Assembly: GCA_902762495.1 (NCBI GenBank)
Contig: CACWOL010000017.1
Location: 1 to 51,372, forward strand
Source: an uncultured bacterium
GTDB taxonomy: Bacteria > Verrucomicrobiota > Lentisphaeria > Victivallales > UBA1829
Length of the DNA stretch: 51,372 nt
Reading direction: 5' to 3'
Position numbers and translations under genes: made by a program. Under the pieces are notes generated by a model. The model searched no databases and was not told the DNA's origin. It saw nothing but the letters and a program-made list of their open reading frames with translations. The stretch's first letter is position 1, and every line of letters starts with the position of its first letter. Positions 33,083 to 40,732 of this stretch are shown here, one piece after another.

Positions 33083-33636
33083 TTGACATCCTCCCACGGT
33101 TCGATATCCGCAAACGCGGGATGCTTCTTGTCCTTTTCGGAAAGATTCCATTCGCCGGGGCTCACGCGCCAGTCAATAGCGAGATCGGGATCATTGAACA
33201 TGATGCCGCGTTCGGCTGACGGCATGTAAATATTGTCGCATTTGTAGGAGAAGACAGCCTCGTCGCTGAGCACGGCGAATCCGTGTGCGAACCCGCGCGG
33301 AATGTACAGCTGACGCTTGTTCTCGGCGGAAAGCTCGACCGCGACGTGTTTGCCGTAGGTCGGCGAGCCCTTGCGGATATCGACCGCCACGTCCAGCACG
33401 GCGCCGACAATCGCTCGGACGATCTTCGCCTGCGTGTACGGCGCGGCCTGATAATGCAGCCCGCGGAGCACGCCGGCACAGGATTTGGATTCGTTGTCCT
33501 GCACCCACTTGTTCGTGATGCCGGCAGCCTCGAACGCCGCCTGATTCCAGGATTCAAAGAAGTAGCCGCGGGCATCGCCGAAGACTTTCGGCTCGACGAT
33601 GAGCACGCCGGGGAGCGCGGTTTCGATGATGTTCAT
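33079..33636 (-). CDS. rfbC: dTDP-4-dehydrorhamnose 3,5-epimerase
   Basis: 185 residues, the normal size for RfbC (RmlC). It epimerises dTDP-4-keto-6-deoxyglucose at C3 and C5. Motifs are [31 protein letters not shown] with the catalytic His, [14 protein letters not shown] and [17 protein letters not shown]. Start and stop both overlap neighbours by 4 bases (rfbA before, rfbD after), so translation is tightly coupled. [19 protein letters not shown] is the usual dimer region. Confidence 0.95.
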   Translation of the reverse strand: MNIIETALPGVLIVEPKVFGDARGYFFESWNQAAFEAAGITNKWVQDNESKSCAGVLRGLHYQAAPYTQAKIVRAIVGAVLDVAVDIRKGSPTYGKHVAVELSAENKRQLYIPRGFAHGFAVLSDEAVFSYKCDNIYMPSAERGIMFNDPDLAIDWRVSPGEWNLSEKDKKHPAFADIEPWEDVK

Positions 33637-34499
33637 TCTTCGATCAACCTCAGTAAATATTGTCCATATTCGGTTTTGAGCATGTCCTGCACGCTGTCGC
33701 GCACGTCGTCCTTCGTCATCCAGCCGTTTTCGTAGGCGATCTCCTGCAGGCAGGCGATCTGGAGGCCCTGACGCGTCTCAACCGTGCGGATGAAGTTGGC
33801 GGCGTCGAGCATGCTGTCGTGCGTGCCAGTGTCGAGCCAGGCGTAGCCGCGCTTGAATATCTCCACGTGGAGCTGGCCGCGGCGGAGATATTCGTTGTTG
33901 ACCGCTGTGATCTCGAGCTCGCCACGGGCGGACGGCTTGATGTGCTTCGCGATGTTCACGACGTCGTTGTCGTAGAAATACAGCCCGGTGACTGCGTAGT
34001 TCGATTTCGGCTTGGCGGGTTTCTCCTCGATGGAGATGGCTTTTCCCTCGGAATTGAACTCGACCACGCCGAAACGTTCCGGGTCGCACACGTGGTAGCC
34101 GAACACGGTCGCGCCGACCTCGCGGTCAGCTGCGTTGTGCAGGAGCTTACCGAGCTTGGCGCCGTAGAAGATGTTGTCGCCAAGGACAAGGGCCACGCGG
34201 TCATTGCCGATGAACTCCTCGCCGATCAGGAAAGCTTGGGCGAGTCCTTCCGGTTTCGGCTGGACGGCGTAACTGAAATTTACGCCGAACCGCGAGCCGT
34301 CGCCTAGCAGACGCTGGAAGCTTGCTTGGTCTTCGGGCGTAGTGATGATCAGGATATCGCGAATCCCTGCCAGCATGAGTACGCTGATCGGGTAATACAC
34401 CATCGGTTTGTCGTATACCCCGAGGAGCTGCTTCGAGACGCCCCGGGTGATCGGGTGAAGACGCGTCCCAGCGCCGCCTGCTAAAACGATGCCTTTCAT
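33633..34499 (-). CDS. rfbA: Glucose-1-phosphate thymidylyltransferase
   Basis: 288 residues. RfbA (RmlA) forms dTDP-glucose, first step to dTDP-rhamnose. The sequence begins [17 protein letters not shown], the nucleotide-binding signature. [24 protein letters not shown] and [12 protein letters not shown] are further hallmarks. The family is typically feedback-inhibited by dTDP-rhamnose. The ATG at 34499 fits the family start; the upstream frame belongs to rfbB. It starts 2 bases after the rfbB stop. Confidence 0.96.
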   Translation of the reverse strand: MKGIVLAGGAGTRLHPITRGVSKQLLGVYDKPMVYYPISVLMLAGIRDILIITTPEDQASFQRLLGDGSRFGVNFSYAVQPKPEGLAQAFLIGEEFIGNDRVALVLGDNIFYGAKLGKLLHNAADREVGATVFGYHVCDPERFGVVEFNSEGKAISIEEKPAKPKSNYAVTGLYFYDNDVVNIAKHIKPSARGELEITAVNNEYLRRGQLHVEIFKRGYAWLDTGTHDSMLDAANFIRTVETRQGLQIACLQEIAYENGWMTKDDVRDSVQDMLKTEYGQYLLRLIEE

Positions 34500-34501
34500 G
34501 T

Positions 34502-35566
34502 TCAATCTCCTGTTCCGAGGCGTTCCATCTTGTACGAGCCGCTGAGCACGTGCGCGCACCAGTCGTCTTTATGCTCGAGGTACCACAGCACCGTCTTGCG
34601 GATGCCGCTCTCGAACGTCTCTTGGGGCTTCCAGCCGAGCTCGCGCGCGATCTTCGACGGGTCGATGGCGTATCGCAGATCGTGTCCGGGGCGGTCCTTC
34701 ACATGGACGATCTGTTCCGCGTAGGATTTGCCGTCAGAGCGCGGTCTGAGCTCGTCGAGCAACGCGCAAATGGTCTTCACGACCTCGATGTTCTTCTTCT
34801 CGTTGTGCCCGCCGATGTTGTAGGTCTCGCCGGGGACGCCTTTCGTGGCGACGAGGTAAAGCGCACGGGCGTGGTCCTCGACATACAGCCAGTCGCGGAT
34901 CTGCAAGCCTTCGCCGTAAACAGGGAGCTCTTTTCCGTCCAGCGCGTGCAGGATGACCAGCGGAATGAGCTTCTCCGGGAAATGGTACGGGCCGTAGTTG
35001 TTCGAGCAGTTCGTGACCACGGTCGGGAGCCCGAATGTACGTTTCCACGCCCGGACCAGGTGGTCGCTTGACGCCTTGCTCGCGCTGTACGGCGAACTCG
35101 GTGCGTACGGCGTCGTTTCGCGGAAGAAATCCTCCGGCCCGTTCAGGTCGCCGTAGACTTCGTCGGTCGAAATATGGTGAAACTTGAACGCCGCTTTTCC
35201 GGCTTCATCCAGCCCGTGATAATACTTTCTCGCTGCCTCAAGCAGCGTGTACGTGCCGACGATATTGGTCTGGATGAACTCGCCGGGACCGTCGATCGAA
35301 CGGTCCACGTGGCTTTCCGCGGCCAGGTGCATCACGTGCGTCGGCTTGAACTCGGCAAACACGCGGTCCAGCTCGTCCTTGTCGCAAATATCCACTTTCT
35401 CGAACTTAAACCGGTCCGACTTCGCGATGGTCGCCAAATTCTCAAGATTCCCGGCGTACGTGAGCTTGTCCACCACGCACACGGCGTTCGGTGTGTCGTT
35501 GATGATGTGTCGGGCCACTGCAGACCCGATGAATCCGGCTCCGCCGGTCACGATGATACGATTCAT
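34502..35566 (-). CDS. rfbB: dTDP-glucose 4,6-dehydratase
   Basis: 354 residues. RfbB (RmlB) removes water from dTDP-glucose with NAD. GGAGFIG binds [18 protein letters not shown] is the family signature, and STDEVYG precedes [15 protein letters not shown] with the catalytic Tyr and Lys. [14 protein letters not shown] completes the set. The ATG at 35566 directly starts the fold. No clear ribosome site is present upstream (AGATCAG). It heads the rfb/man operon of six genes. Confidence 0.96.
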   Translation of the reverse strand: MNRIIVTGGAGFIGSAVARHIINDTPNAVCVVDKLTYAGNLENLATIAKSDRFKFEKVDICDKDELDRVFAEFKPTHVMHLAAESHVDRSIDGPGEFIQTNIVGTYTLLEAARKYYHGLDEAGKAAFKFHHISTDEVYGDLNGPEDFFRETTPYAPSSPYSASKASSDHLVRAWKRTFGLPTVVTNCSNNYGPYHFPEKLIPLVILHALDGKELPVYGEGLQIRDWLYVEDHARALYLVATKGVPGETYNIGGHNEKKNIEVVKTICALLDELRPRSDGKSYAEQIVHVKDRPGHDLRYAIDPSKIARELGWKPQETFESGIRKTVLWYLEHKDDWCAHVLSGSYKMERLGTGD

Positions 35567-35585
35567 GAGAAACTGATCTTTTGTA

Positions 35586-35614
35586 TTATTAATGATTTGT
35601 TTTTGCTGTGTCAA
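35586..35614 (-). promoter_or_regulatory. Promoter candidate of the rfb/man operon
   Basis: Minus strand consensus TTGACA at 35614-35609, a 17-base spacer and TAATAA at 35591-35586. A separate TATATT at 35636-35631 lacks a good -35. Which is used is open. Confidence 0.4.
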
Positions 35615-35793
35615 AACAGACCTTAACATCAATATAAAACCGATCCACTTCGGAACCGGGATGTTTCGGCCAGTTTAACGGATAAAAATCGTTCCGGATT
35701 ACTGTAGCATTTTTTATCCGAAAGTCAAGCAGAAACACAAAAAAAGTCGGTTTTTACGAAACGGGATCAGCGGCGACGAAGGAATGACTATTT

Positions 35794-35811
35794 TCGCGAA
35801 TCATTTCGCGA
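35794..35811 (-). repeat. Hairpin with the EamA gene stop codon in its loop
   Basis: TCGCGAA (35794-35800) and TTCGCGA (35805-35811) form a 7-base-pair stem around the four bases TCAT. On the minus strand the loop contains the TGA stop of the transporter gene. Only AAATAG follows, so it is not a strong terminator. The rest of 35567-35793 holds the rfb promoter region and no gene. Confidence 0.6.
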
Positions 35812-36691
35812 GGGCGAGGATGACCACGCCGAGCAGGATCAGCGCAAGCGCGCACGCTTTCTTTTTGACATGGACGTCGCGGAAATACCATACGCCCGCC
35901 GTGAACGACACGATGCAGCTGCACCGGCGCACCAGCGACACGATGGATATCTTGATGTCCGGCAGGCTGACCGCGTAGAAATACAGAAAATCGGCGAGGA
36001 TGAGCAGAACGCCCGTAAGCGGAATCGTCCAGCGCCAGATGAACTTGTGCTTCTGTCCGAAACATTTTGCCCGGATCAGACACCCCGCTCCGAGGATGAA
36101 GACGAGGTCGACGGAGAACCAGAACTGAACCGTACGCGGCGGAATGTGAAGCGTGTTCAGGAGGTATTTATCGTAGAGCGCGGAGGCGGCGCCGAGGAGC
36201 GTGCCGAGCAGGATCAGATGTACCTCGCGGGCGCGCCAGAACGAGATCCCTTCGAGCTTGCCGAAAACGGAAAAGAGGTAATAGCCCGTGAAGATCAGCA
36301 GCATGGCGACGCCCTGCGGAAGCGTCGGGACCTCGTGGAAGAGCAGCAGGCCGCCGAGGAAGGTCCAGACCGGGCTGCTGGCGCGGATGGGCGCGGCGAT
36401 GGAGATCGGCAGGTCGCGCATGGCGTAATAGACGCAGGTCCAGCTGGAGGAAACGAGCAGGGACTTCAGGACAATCATGGCGAAATCCCGTCCGGAGCAA
36501 TTCGCGTCGGCAAGGGATCCGGTCCAGAGCACGGTCGCGAGCAGATAGAACGCCGAGCCGCAGAGCGTGGCGTAAAACAGCACGTGCATGACGGAGTTTT
36601 TATTGACGGCATGCTTTTTGCAGAGGTCGTAGAAACCGAGCGCGAACGCGGAACCGAGGACAGGCAGAAGCCACGCAGGAAGAGAGGGCAT
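35801..36691 (-). CDS. EamA/DMT-type membrane transporter
   Basis: 296 residues with ten membrane helices in two EamA-like halves (about 1-145 and 150-296), as in drug/metabolite transporters. AAPIRASSPVWTFLGGLLLFHE and the parallel SIVSLVRRCSCIVSFTAGVWYFRD are the repeated end-of-half motifs. The substrate is unknown. It starts 40 bases after ptsI and may be co-transcribed with the PTS genes. The C-terminal helix is followed by very few residues. Family assignment is firm; function is not. Confidence 0.85.
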   Translation of the reverse strand: MPSLPAWLLPVLGSAFALGFYDLCKKHAVNKNSVMHVLFYATLCGSAFYLLATVLWTGSLADANCSGRDFAMIVLKSLLVSSSWTCVYYAMRDLPISIAAPIRASSPVWTFLGGLLLFHEVPTLPQGVAMLLIFTGYYLFSVFGKLEGISFWRAREVHLILLGTLLGAASALYDKYLLNTLHIPPRTVQFWFSVDLVFILGAGCLIRAKCFGQKHKFIWRWTIPLTGVLLILADFLYFYAVSLPDIKISIVSLVRRCSCIVSFTAGVWYFRDVHVKKKACALALILLGVVILALAK

Positions 36692-36731
36692 GACGGATTC
36701 AGCTTTCTGTGTTCATACGGCGGAACGGCGG

Positions 36732-38564
36732 TCAGCCGAGGATGGACGCGATGTCCGGCGCGACCGCCTGGATGTGCTCCTTCGCGAGAACCATGACATC
36801 CTCGGGATCGGCGGAAGTAAGGGCGATCTTCGCGAGCTGTTCCGAGGCGAGCATGGAGGTCTTGCGGATGACGCCGCGGACTTCCGCCAGGGCGTTCGGG
36901 CTCATACTCAGCTCGAGCACGCCGAGACCGAGCAGGATGGGCGTGAAGCGCGGATCGGCAGCGATCTCGCCGCAGACGCAGACCGGGATGCGGTGTTTCT
37001 TCGCGGCCTCAACCGTGAGGCGGATCAGCTCCATAACGGCCGGGTGGCTGGGACGGTAGAGGTATGCGACGCGTTCGTTCAGACGGTCGACGGCGAGCGT
37101 GTACTGAACCAGGTCGTTCGAGCCGATGCTGAAGAAATCGACCTTCGCGGCGAGCGCGTCCGCGATCAGGCATGCGCTCGGGATTTCGATCATCGCGCCG
37201 ATCTTGACCTTCGGATCGAACGGGACATTCTCGTTTTTCAGCTCCTCCATGATCTCGTCGCGGATGGAAAGCAGCTCTTCGATCTCGGAGAGCGAAGATA
37301 CCATCGGGAACATGATCCGCAGGTCGCCTTCCGTGCCGGCGCGGAGCAGAGCGCGGAGCTGGGTGCGGATGAGCTGGGGTTTCTCGTGGCAGAGACGGAT
37401 CGCGCGGAGCCCGAGGAACGGGTTCGGTTCGCGCGTGGCGGACACCGAGGCGAAATCGAGCTTGTCGCCGCCGAGGTCGACGGTGCGGATGGTCACGGCG
37501 CGGCCGCGCATAGCACGCAGAAGCTTTGCGTAGATCTGGTACTGCGTTTCCTCGTCGGGCGCGACCGGGGTGTTCATGAAGAGGTACTCCGTGCGGAAAA
37601 GCCCGATGCCCTCCGCGCCGCAGCGGGAGACCTCTTCCAGGTCGTCCGCGCCTTCAATATTCGCGCAGAGTTTCACGCGGTAACCGTCGGTCGTTTCCGC
37701 AGCGCGCGAGCTTTCCTTCTGCAGGATGCTGTAAAGCTCGTCCTTGCGGCTGATCTTCTCGCGGTAGAACGCCAGCGTTTCGCGGCTGGGATTGCGGATG
37801 ACCATGCCGAGGAAGCCGTCCACGATCACCTCGTCGCCGTTGGCGAACTTGCCCGCGATATTCCGCATGCCGACGACCGCCGGAATGCGCAGGGAACGCG
37901 CGAGGATGGAGGTGTGGCAGGTCTTGCTGCCGGTCTCGATCGCGAATCCGAGGATGTTCTTGCGGTCGAGCATGGCGGTGTCGGACGGGGTCAGGTCGTG
38001 CGCGATGACGACGGTGTTTTCCGGGAGATTGTCGAGCGAGGGGCCGCCGTCCTTGTCGCCGTTCAGGTTGCGGAGGATGCGGTTCGCGATGTCGCGGATG
38101 TCGCCGGCGCGTTCGTTCAGGTAGGTGTCGTTCGTTCCGGCGATGGCGTCGAGGTATTTCTGGATGGTGAGCAGGAAGGACGACTGCGCGTTGCAGAGGC
38201 CGTTTTTGATGCGGGAGATGACTTCCTTGTGAATGAGCTTGTCCCCCACGATAAGCAGATGCGCGTCGAATATCTTCGCGTCGCGCTTTTCGATCGTCTT
38301 CTGCATCCGGTCCTGAATGGTCTTGATCTCGGACTTGGTCTTTTCGATGGCGGACAGAAAGCGCGCCACCTCGGCGTCGACTTCGGACGCCGCGATCGGG
38401 ATCGGGTCGATCTCGTGAAAGTCGGTATGAGCCGCGCCGAACACCAGCACGCGTCCGCGGCAGATGCCGGGGGACGCGGGGAATCCGTGGAAGAGGACTT
38501 CCTTCTTTTCAACAGGGGCCGCGGCGGCGCCCGGGAGAGGATCTGCGGAGGCGGGGTCGATCAT
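36732..38564 (-). CDS. ptsI: Phosphoenolpyruvate-protein phosphotransferase (enzyme I)
   Basis: 610 residues. Enzyme I autophosphorylates from PEP and passes phosphate to HPr. The active His217 lies in GSKTCHTSILARS. The C-terminal PEP-binding barrel has GIGLFRTEYLFM, MFPMVSS, and the DFFSIGSNDLVQYTLAVDR motif. The N-terminus is extended by about 22 residues rich in Ala and Pro before the usual FHGFPASPGI. The start overlaps the ptsH stop by 4 bases. No EIIA, EIIB or EIIC genes are in the window. Confidence 0.95.
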   Translation of the reverse strand: MIDPASADPLPGAAAAPVEKKEVLFHGFPASPGICRGRVLVFGAAHTDFHEIDPIPIAASEVDAEVARFLSAIEKTKSEIKTIQDRMQKTIEKRDAKIFDAHLLIVGDKLIHKEVISRIKNGLCNAQSSFLLTIQKYLDAIAGTNDTYLNERAGDIRDIANRILRNLNGDKDGGPSLDNLPENTVVIAHDLTPSDTAMLDRKNILGFAIETGSKTCHTSILARSLRIPAVVGMRNIAGKFANGDEVIVDGFLGMVIRNPSRETLAFYREKISRKDELYSILQKESSRAAETTDGYRVKLCANIEGADDLEEVSRCGAEGIGLFRTEYLFMNTPVAPDEETQYQIYAKLLRAMRGRAVTIRTVDLGGDKLDFASVSATREPNPFLGLRAIRLCHEKPQLIRTQLRALLRAGTEGDLRIMFPMVSSLSEIEELLSIRDEIMEELKNENVPFDPKVKIGAMIEIPSACLIADALAAKVDFFSIGSNDLVQYTLAVDRLNERVAYLYRPSHPAVMELIRLTVEAAKKHRIPVCVCGEIAADPRFTPILLGLGVLELSMSPNALAEVRGVIRKTSMLASEQLAKIALTSADPEDVMVLAKEHIQAVAPDIASILG

Positions 38565-38842
38565 TCGTCGAAGCCTCCTTCGATGAGCGCGGAAAGGATC
38601 TCCATGGCTTTGTCCGCGTCGCGTCCGTTGATCTCAAGACGGATATTTGTTCCCTTCGGCGCGGAGAGCATGAGCATGGACATGACGCTTTTCCCGTCCG
38701 CCACATGCCCGGAATCAAGATTCGTGACAGAGATTTCGGACTCGAAATCCGCCGCGGCCTGCACGAAAACGGACGCAGGCCGTGCATGAATCCCGAGGGA
38801 ATTGACGACGACAAAATCTTTCACGAGGTTCTTCGGATCCAT
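38561..38842 (-). CDS. ptsH: Phosphocarrier protein HPr
   Basis: 93 residues. HPr relays phosphate from enzyme I to sugar-specific EII proteins. The phospho-His is His19 in SLGIHARPA. Ser52 in GKSVMSMLML corresponds to the regulatory serine phosphorylated by HPr kinase in many bacteria. The length is close to the family's 85-90. The ATG at 38842 starts the fold, and an upstream in-frame ATG would add 18 residues. It is first in the ptsH-ptsI pair. Confidence 0.95.
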   Translation of the reverse strand: MDPKNLVKDFVVVNSLGIHARPASVFVQAAADFESEISVTNLDSGHVADGKSVMSMLMLSAPKGTNIRLEINGRDADKAMEILSALIEGGFDE

Positions 38843-38887
38843 ATCTTCGGTTTGACCTTTCCGACAATAAAACAAGTCAAGTACATT

Positions 38888-38916
38888 AATATACACCTGT
38901 TTTGCCGTTCATTCAA
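38888..38916 (-). promoter_or_regulatory. Promoter of ptsH-ptsI
   Basis: Minus strand TTGAAT (38916-38911), a 17-base spacer and TATATT (38893-38888). The leader to ptsH is about 40 bases. Confidence 0.6.
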
Positions 38917-38946
38917 ATCCGGCGCGAAAAAAAGATAAAAAACAAT

Positions 38947-38982
38947 TGAAAATAATATCTCCTCTGAAAATAATATCTCCTC
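38947..38982. repeat. Perfect 18-base tandem duplication
   Basis: TGAAAATAATATCTCCTC occurs twice without gap or mismatch (38947-38964 and 38965-38982). It lies 31 bases upstream of the ptsH -35 box, between ptsH and the beta-helix gene. Read on the minus strand each copy contains GAGGAGATATTATT. Apart from this repeat, the promoters and a hairpin, 38843-39219 holds no gene. Confidence 0.85.
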
Positions 38983-39046
38983 AAGCCGGCATCCAACCGA
39001 CAAACATATCCCCGCCTCCCCTGCCTCATTACTTCAGGAACTACAC

Positions 39047-39078
39047 AAAAAAAAGCCGATCTTTCACGTTTCCGGCTT
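39047..39078 (-). terminator. Minus-strand terminator-like hairpin
   Basis: On the minus strand AAGCCG (39078-39073) pairs with CGGCTT (39058-39053), then six more T follow to 39047. No minus-strand gene lies upstream, so it would end an antisense or short RNA, or shield ptsH. Confidence 0.45.
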
Positions 39079-39104
39079 GCTTTTCCTGTCGAACGGATTA
39101 TATT
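39077..39104 (+). promoter_or_regulatory. Promoter of the beta-helix gene
   Basis: TTGCTT at 39077-39082, a 16-base spacer, TATATT at 39099-39104. It implies a leader of about 110 bases. Confidence 0.6.
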
Positions 39105-39219
39105 AGACAAATATGCGCATATCCGTATTTTGGACATGCGGCATCCGTGCACACAAAACAACAACACGAAACGCAACCCAACATACCAACACAAAACCAA
39201 AATCGAAAGGTCACACAAC

Positions 39220-40527
39220 ATGAAAAAACTCCTGATGTCCCTGATGTGCCTCGCGATCGGCGCGTCCGTCTTCGGCGCCGACCTCTACATCTCCCAGGCA
39301 AACGGCAAGAAGAAAGGCCCCGGCACGAAGGAAGAGCCCTTCAAGGCGCTCCTCGACGCGGTCAAGGCCGCCCAGCCCGGCGACACCATCTACATGGCCG
39401 CCGGCAACTACTCCGGCGCGCTCGGAGCCAGCGAGATCATCATCGACAAGCCCGTCACCATCAAGGGCGGCTACTCCGACGACTTCGCCACCCGCGACCT
39501 CGCCAAGTTCACCACCAAGATCCAGCCCCCGAACGACAAGAACGATTCCAAGGGCCTCGGCGTGATCTCCCTCAAGCTCCCGAACGGCAAGGGCCCCGAC
39601 ATGGTCCTCGACGGCATCGTCATCGACCAGTCCTTCATGAACAGCTATCACGACACCAAGGGCAAACCCGAAGGCGTCGAGACCGGCATGTGGCTCGAAC
39701 CCCCGGCCAAGGGCTCCAAGGACAAATTCGCCTCCGCGAAGTCCTACTCCATCTACAGCGAGACCCAGGGCCGTTTCGAAGGCAACATCATCATTAAGAA
39801 CTGCGTCTTCTCCAACAGCGGCAACTACGGCATCAACATCAACCTCTACAAGGGCAAAGTCACCGTCGAGAACAACCTCTTCGTCGCCTGCCGCATGATC
39901 TCCTGCAACGTCCTCTGCTCCAGCTCCCAGAATGGCGACGTGACCTGCGAATTCGCGAATAACACCGTCCTCTTCTCCTGGAGCCGCACCGACGACTTCG
40001 GCGACATGGGCTACGGCTACCGCTGCAACTCCAAGGTCAACTCCAACGTCCACCACAACATCTTCGGTCTCAGCGTCTTCGCAGGCGTCGACAACGCCAT
40101 GGGCGATCCCAAGACCAAGAAAGTCTCCATCGACAACAACGTCTTCTTCCTCAACAAGCAGGCCGACGTCACCGTCGTGAAGAGCCCCAGCATCCTCAAG
40201 CTCCGCGTCGATTCCGACGAGTTCGAAGACATGGTCGACTTCCCCGGCATGGAAAGCGTCGAGGACAACGTCTCCCTCAAGGATCCCGCCGCGTTCAAGG
40301 GCGCCATCGACGAGGCCTACCTCAACGCCTTCCTCAACGCCTCCTACACCGAGACCACCGATTTCGATGAAAACTCCCCCGCCAACCAGCTCCGCGCCGC
40401 ACTCGGCATGAACAAGGTCGGCAAGATCGAGACCAAGGTCTCCATGTACGGCAACCGTTACCCGCTGGAAAAGACCTTCAAGCTCTTCGGAGCCTATAAG
40501 GACTTCGGCGCGCAGGCCGTCAAGTAA
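39220..40527 (+). CDS. Secreted parallel beta-helix (DUF1565-like) protein
   Basis: 435 residues with a signal peptide (1-20, ending SVFGA before DLYIS). The first domain shows the DUF1565-type start, GPGTKEEPFKALLDAVKAAQ then GDTIYMAAGNY. Short beta coils follow, ending in Asn-rich turns (KNCVFSNSGNYGININ, VENNLFVACR, FANNTVLFSW, VHHNIFG, IDNNVFFLN), which is the right-handed pectin-lyase-like helix. No lyase catalytic residues stand out, so activity is unknown. Codon use is extremely biased to C-ending codons and AAG, as in highly expressed genes. The ATG at 39220 follows AAAGG. A strong terminator ends the single-gene transcript. Confidence 0.85.
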   Translation: MKKLLMSLMCLAIGASVFGADLYISQANGKKKGPGTKEEPFKALLDAVKAAQPGDTIYMAAGNYSGALGASEIIIDKPVTIKGGYSDDFATRDLAKFTTKIQPPNDKNDSKGLGVISLKLPNGKGPDMVLDGIVIDQSFMNSYHDTKGKPEGVETGMWLEPPAKGSKDKFASAKSYSIYSETQGRFEGNIIIKNCVFSNSGNYGININLYKGKVTVENNLFVACRMISCNVLCSSSQNGDVTCEFANNTVLFSWSRTDDFGDMGYGYRCNSKVNSNVHHNIFGLSVFAGVDNAMGDPKTKKVSIDNNVFFLNKQADVTVVKSPSILKLRVDSDEFEDMVDFPGMESVEDNVSLKDPAAFKGAIDEAYLNAFLNASYTETTDFDENSPANQLRAALGMNKVGKIETKVSMYGNRYPLEKTFKLFGAYKDFGAQAVK

Positions 40528-40562
40528 TCTGACGCCTCACGCCAGATTCGATTGTTTCGATT

Positions 40563-40595
40563 GCGGGCCCGGATCCCTTCCGGGCCCGCTTTTTG
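40563..40595 (+). terminator. Strong terminator after the beta-helix gene
   Basis: An 11-base-pair GC-rich stem (GCGGGCCCGGA with TCCGGGCCCGC, 40563-40589) is followed by TTTTTG. Confidence 0.92.
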
Positions 40596-40656
40596 TCGCT
40601 CATCTTTCCGGTCGTTTCACTCTTCATAAGTTTACAGTTTTTTTTTTCAGAATCCC

Positions 40657-40684
40657 TTGATATTTTCCTGCTTTGCAGTATAGT
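40657..40684 (+). promoter_or_regulatory. Promoter of the M48-like peptidase gene
   Basis: TTGATA at 40657-40662, a 16-base spacer and TATAGT at 40679-40684. Confidence 0.65.
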
Positions 40685-40732
40685 AATCCATGTAATCATA
40701 TTCCATTTGTTTGATTTGAGGTTAATCCCGCC

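Noticed and set aside
36690..38789. 699-residue frame opposite ptsI and ptsH
   Set aside because: The minus strand encodes complete enzyme I and HPr with active-site motifs; the plus frame is compositionally artificial.
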